From the NCBI RefSeq assembly GCF_000617845.2, contig NZ_DF820425.1, positions 4,205,725 to 4,269,724 on the forward strand: a stretch of 64,000 nucleotides of DNA, read 5' to 3'. The DNA comes from Bradyrhizobium sp. DOA9. Lineage in GTDB: Bacteria; Pseudomonadota; Alphaproteobacteria; Rhizobiales; Xanthobacteraceae. Of this stretch, positions 63,077 through 64,000 are shown in pieces. Below the pieces are notes generated by a model. The model made no database searches. It was not told the origin of the DNA and worked only from the letters and a program-made list of their open reading frames with translations. The number at the start of each line of letters is the position of its first letter. Position 1 is the stretch's first letter. Position numbers and translations under genes: made by a program.

Positions 63077-63348
63077 GCCGTTTTCTCCCTAGACTTGGGC
63101 GTGACTCATCGTTGCGCGGGTAGCGCACGCGACGGCCAATTGTTTGTTACTCGGAACACCCCTTGCGAGTATCCGCCGCGATCTGTCCCCACGCGGCGAA
63201 TATCGACTGTGTCAGGGTCGATCAGCAATGCGGCGGCAATTTGACTCGATGATGTTGCTCCTGCGTCCGCGCGCGAATAGAGTCTTCGGGAACCTGCGCC
63301 GATGGCGACAAGAAGCATCAAAAGATCAGGGAAAACTTCAGGAAAATC
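63077..63348. other. Intergenic region, no gene recognised
   Basis: About 270 bp between the mini-protein start and the carboxymuconolactone decarboxylase-family gene on opposite strands. It must hold divergent promoters. A longer frame reading across (63144-63575) is a shadow of the next gene. I see no palindrome strong enough to name. Confidence 0.3.
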
Positions 63349-63876
63349 ATGGCCCGCATTCAGTACAGCGACCCGTCCAAGGCATCCGACCGCACCCGCG
63401 AAATCCTCGACAAGAACCGTCATGCCAACATCTTCCGGATGATGGCGCACTCGCCGAGTTACTTCGAGCAATATTGCCGTCTCGGCGGCGCGATCAGGCA
63501 CAAGGGCGAGCTCGACCCCATCGTGCGGGAGCTTGCGATCACCCGCACCGGCATCCTGTGCGAGGCACCCTATGAGATCGTCGCGCACAAGCGCATCGGC
63601 AGGAATGTCGGCGTCACCGACGAGCAGAACGAAGCGCTCGAGAATTGGCAGGGCGCGTCCTGCTTCGACGAGGTGCAGCGCGCCGCGCTCGCCTTCACCG
63701 ACGAGATCGTCAAGCTGAAGAAACCTACGGATGCGACCTTCAAGGCGATCGCGTCGAAGCTGACGCCGGCCGCGCTGGTCGAGCTCCAGCTCTCGGTCGG
63801 TTTCTACATCATGACGTCGAAGTTCCTGGAGACTTTCGAGATCGATCTTCAGCCCGTCACCGAAGTGGTGGGCTGA
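63349..63876 (+). CDS. Carboxymuconolactone decarboxylase (CMD)-family protein
   Basis: 175 residues. ARIQYSDPSKASDRTREILDKNRHANIFRMMAHSPSYFEQYCRLGGAIRHKGELDPIVRELAITRTGILCEAPYEIVAHKRIG is the CMD/AhpD helical core. Only one Cys (GILCEAPYE) stands where AhpD has a CxxC redox pair, so peroxidase activity of that type is unlikely; the YE...H pair fits the decarboxylase branch. Function unknown in this context. Confidence 0.85.
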   Translation: MARIQYSDPSKASDRTREILDKNRHANIFRMMAHSPSYFEQYCRLGGAIRHKGELDPIVRELAITRTGILCEAPYEIVAHKRIGRNVGVTDEQNEALENWQGASCFDEVQRAALAFTDEIVKLKKPTDATFKAIASKLTPAALVELQLSVGFYIMTSKFLETFEIDLQPVTEVVG

Positions 63877-63901
63877 TTCAAAACTTGCCGCGAGGATGCC
63901 C

Positions 63902-64000
63902 ATGACGATCGATGAATATGCGGCCTGGGCCGCGAGCATTGCGAAAGTCGACCAGCATCCGTCCAACGAGCGGCTGTCCTACCTGGGCCTCGGCCTTGCC
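63902..64000 (+). CDS. MazG-like nucleotide pyrophosphohydrolase, N-terminal part (3' truncated by window)
   Basis: 33 residues visible: MTIDEYAAWAASIAKVDQHP then SNERLSYLGLGLA, running off the window. The helix and the LSYLGLGLAGEAGEV-type start, of which only LGLGLA is present, are typical of small MazG-domain proteins that hydrolyse dNTP/NTP. 25 bp after the CMD-family gene. Identification from a short stretch. Confidence 0.5.
   Translation, partial: MTIDEYAAWAASIAKVDQHPSNERLSYLGLGLA

Noticed and set aside
63144..63575. 143-codon plus-strand frame before the CMD-family gene
   Set aside because: Overlaps the CMD-family gene in another frame; the second half is its shadow and no ribosome site precedes it.

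Overview
The window is GC-rich, densely coding alphaproteobacterial chromosome. Codon use, long antisense shadow ORFs, palindromic intergenic repeats of the kind scattered through Bradyrhizobium genomes (near 19081, 48017, 59729 and 62874), IalB-type and other small secreted proteins, and a candidate Irr-like iron box all fit Bradyrhizobium or a close relative in the Nitrobacteraceae. The genus is an inference; there is no rRNA in the window. No complete insertion sequence, prophage or CRISPR array was seen.

Layout: (1) 1-9056: end of a 6PGDH-like oxidoreductase, then a putative N-heterocycle or cyclic-amide uptake block with a cytosine-deaminase-like hydrolase, SnoaL-like protein, GntR regulator, SsuBCA/NMT1-type ABC transporter and a second amidohydrolase, followed by a lone polar amino-acid binding protein. 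(2) 9078-15790: acyl-CoA synthetase divergent from a Baeyer-Villiger monooxygenase, a lytic transglycosylase, small hypotheticals (including two overlapping mini-ORFs) and a MaoC hydratase. (3) 15846-21237: RND efflux pump with divergent TetR repressor. (4) 21318-25853: gntR-aldehyde dehydrogenase-MFS operon with a divergent alpha/beta hydrolase that lacks the usual nucleophile. (5) 26247-33690: Bcr/CflA-like MFS and guanine deaminase, an unusual double-ABM membrane protein, RNase Z, an AT-richer acyltransferase, tRNA-Gln(CTG), and decayed DNA with a LysR remnant. (6) 33700-38633: IalB-like protein and a second RND pump. (7) 39006-44774: an iron-siderophore uptake unit (TonB-dependent receptor, PiuC hydroxylase, ExbB, ExbD, TonB). 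(8) 44762-58489: site-2 protease, then a sugar/sugar-acid catabolic island: two SDRs, GFA protein, IlvD/Edd dehydratase, LacI regulator, four-gene ABC transporter, epimerase-like dehydrogenase, KDG kinase and KDPG aldolase. (9) 58550-64000: acyl-CoA genes (thiolase; CaiB-type CoA-transferase, nucleophile-less thiolase homologue, DUF35), a 33-residue membrane mini-protein, a carboxymuconolactone decarboxylase-family protein and the start of a MazG-like gene.

The best-integrated system is the sugar-acid island. A carbohydrate enters through the CUT1 ABC transporter, is oxidised by SDR/epimerase-type dehydrogenases, dehydrated by the IlvD/Edd enzyme to a 2-keto-3-deoxy acid, phosphorylated by the kinase and cleaved by the aldolase to pyruvate plus a triose phosphate. 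Two nearly identical LacI-type palindromes, one in the divergent promoter region and one inside the 3' end of lacI itself, suggest that one repressor controls both arms. The most unusual items are this embedded operator, the overlapping 27- and 30-residue mini-ORFs, two hairpins that bury Shine-Dalgarno sequences, and two enzyme homologues that have lost their canonical nucleophiles.
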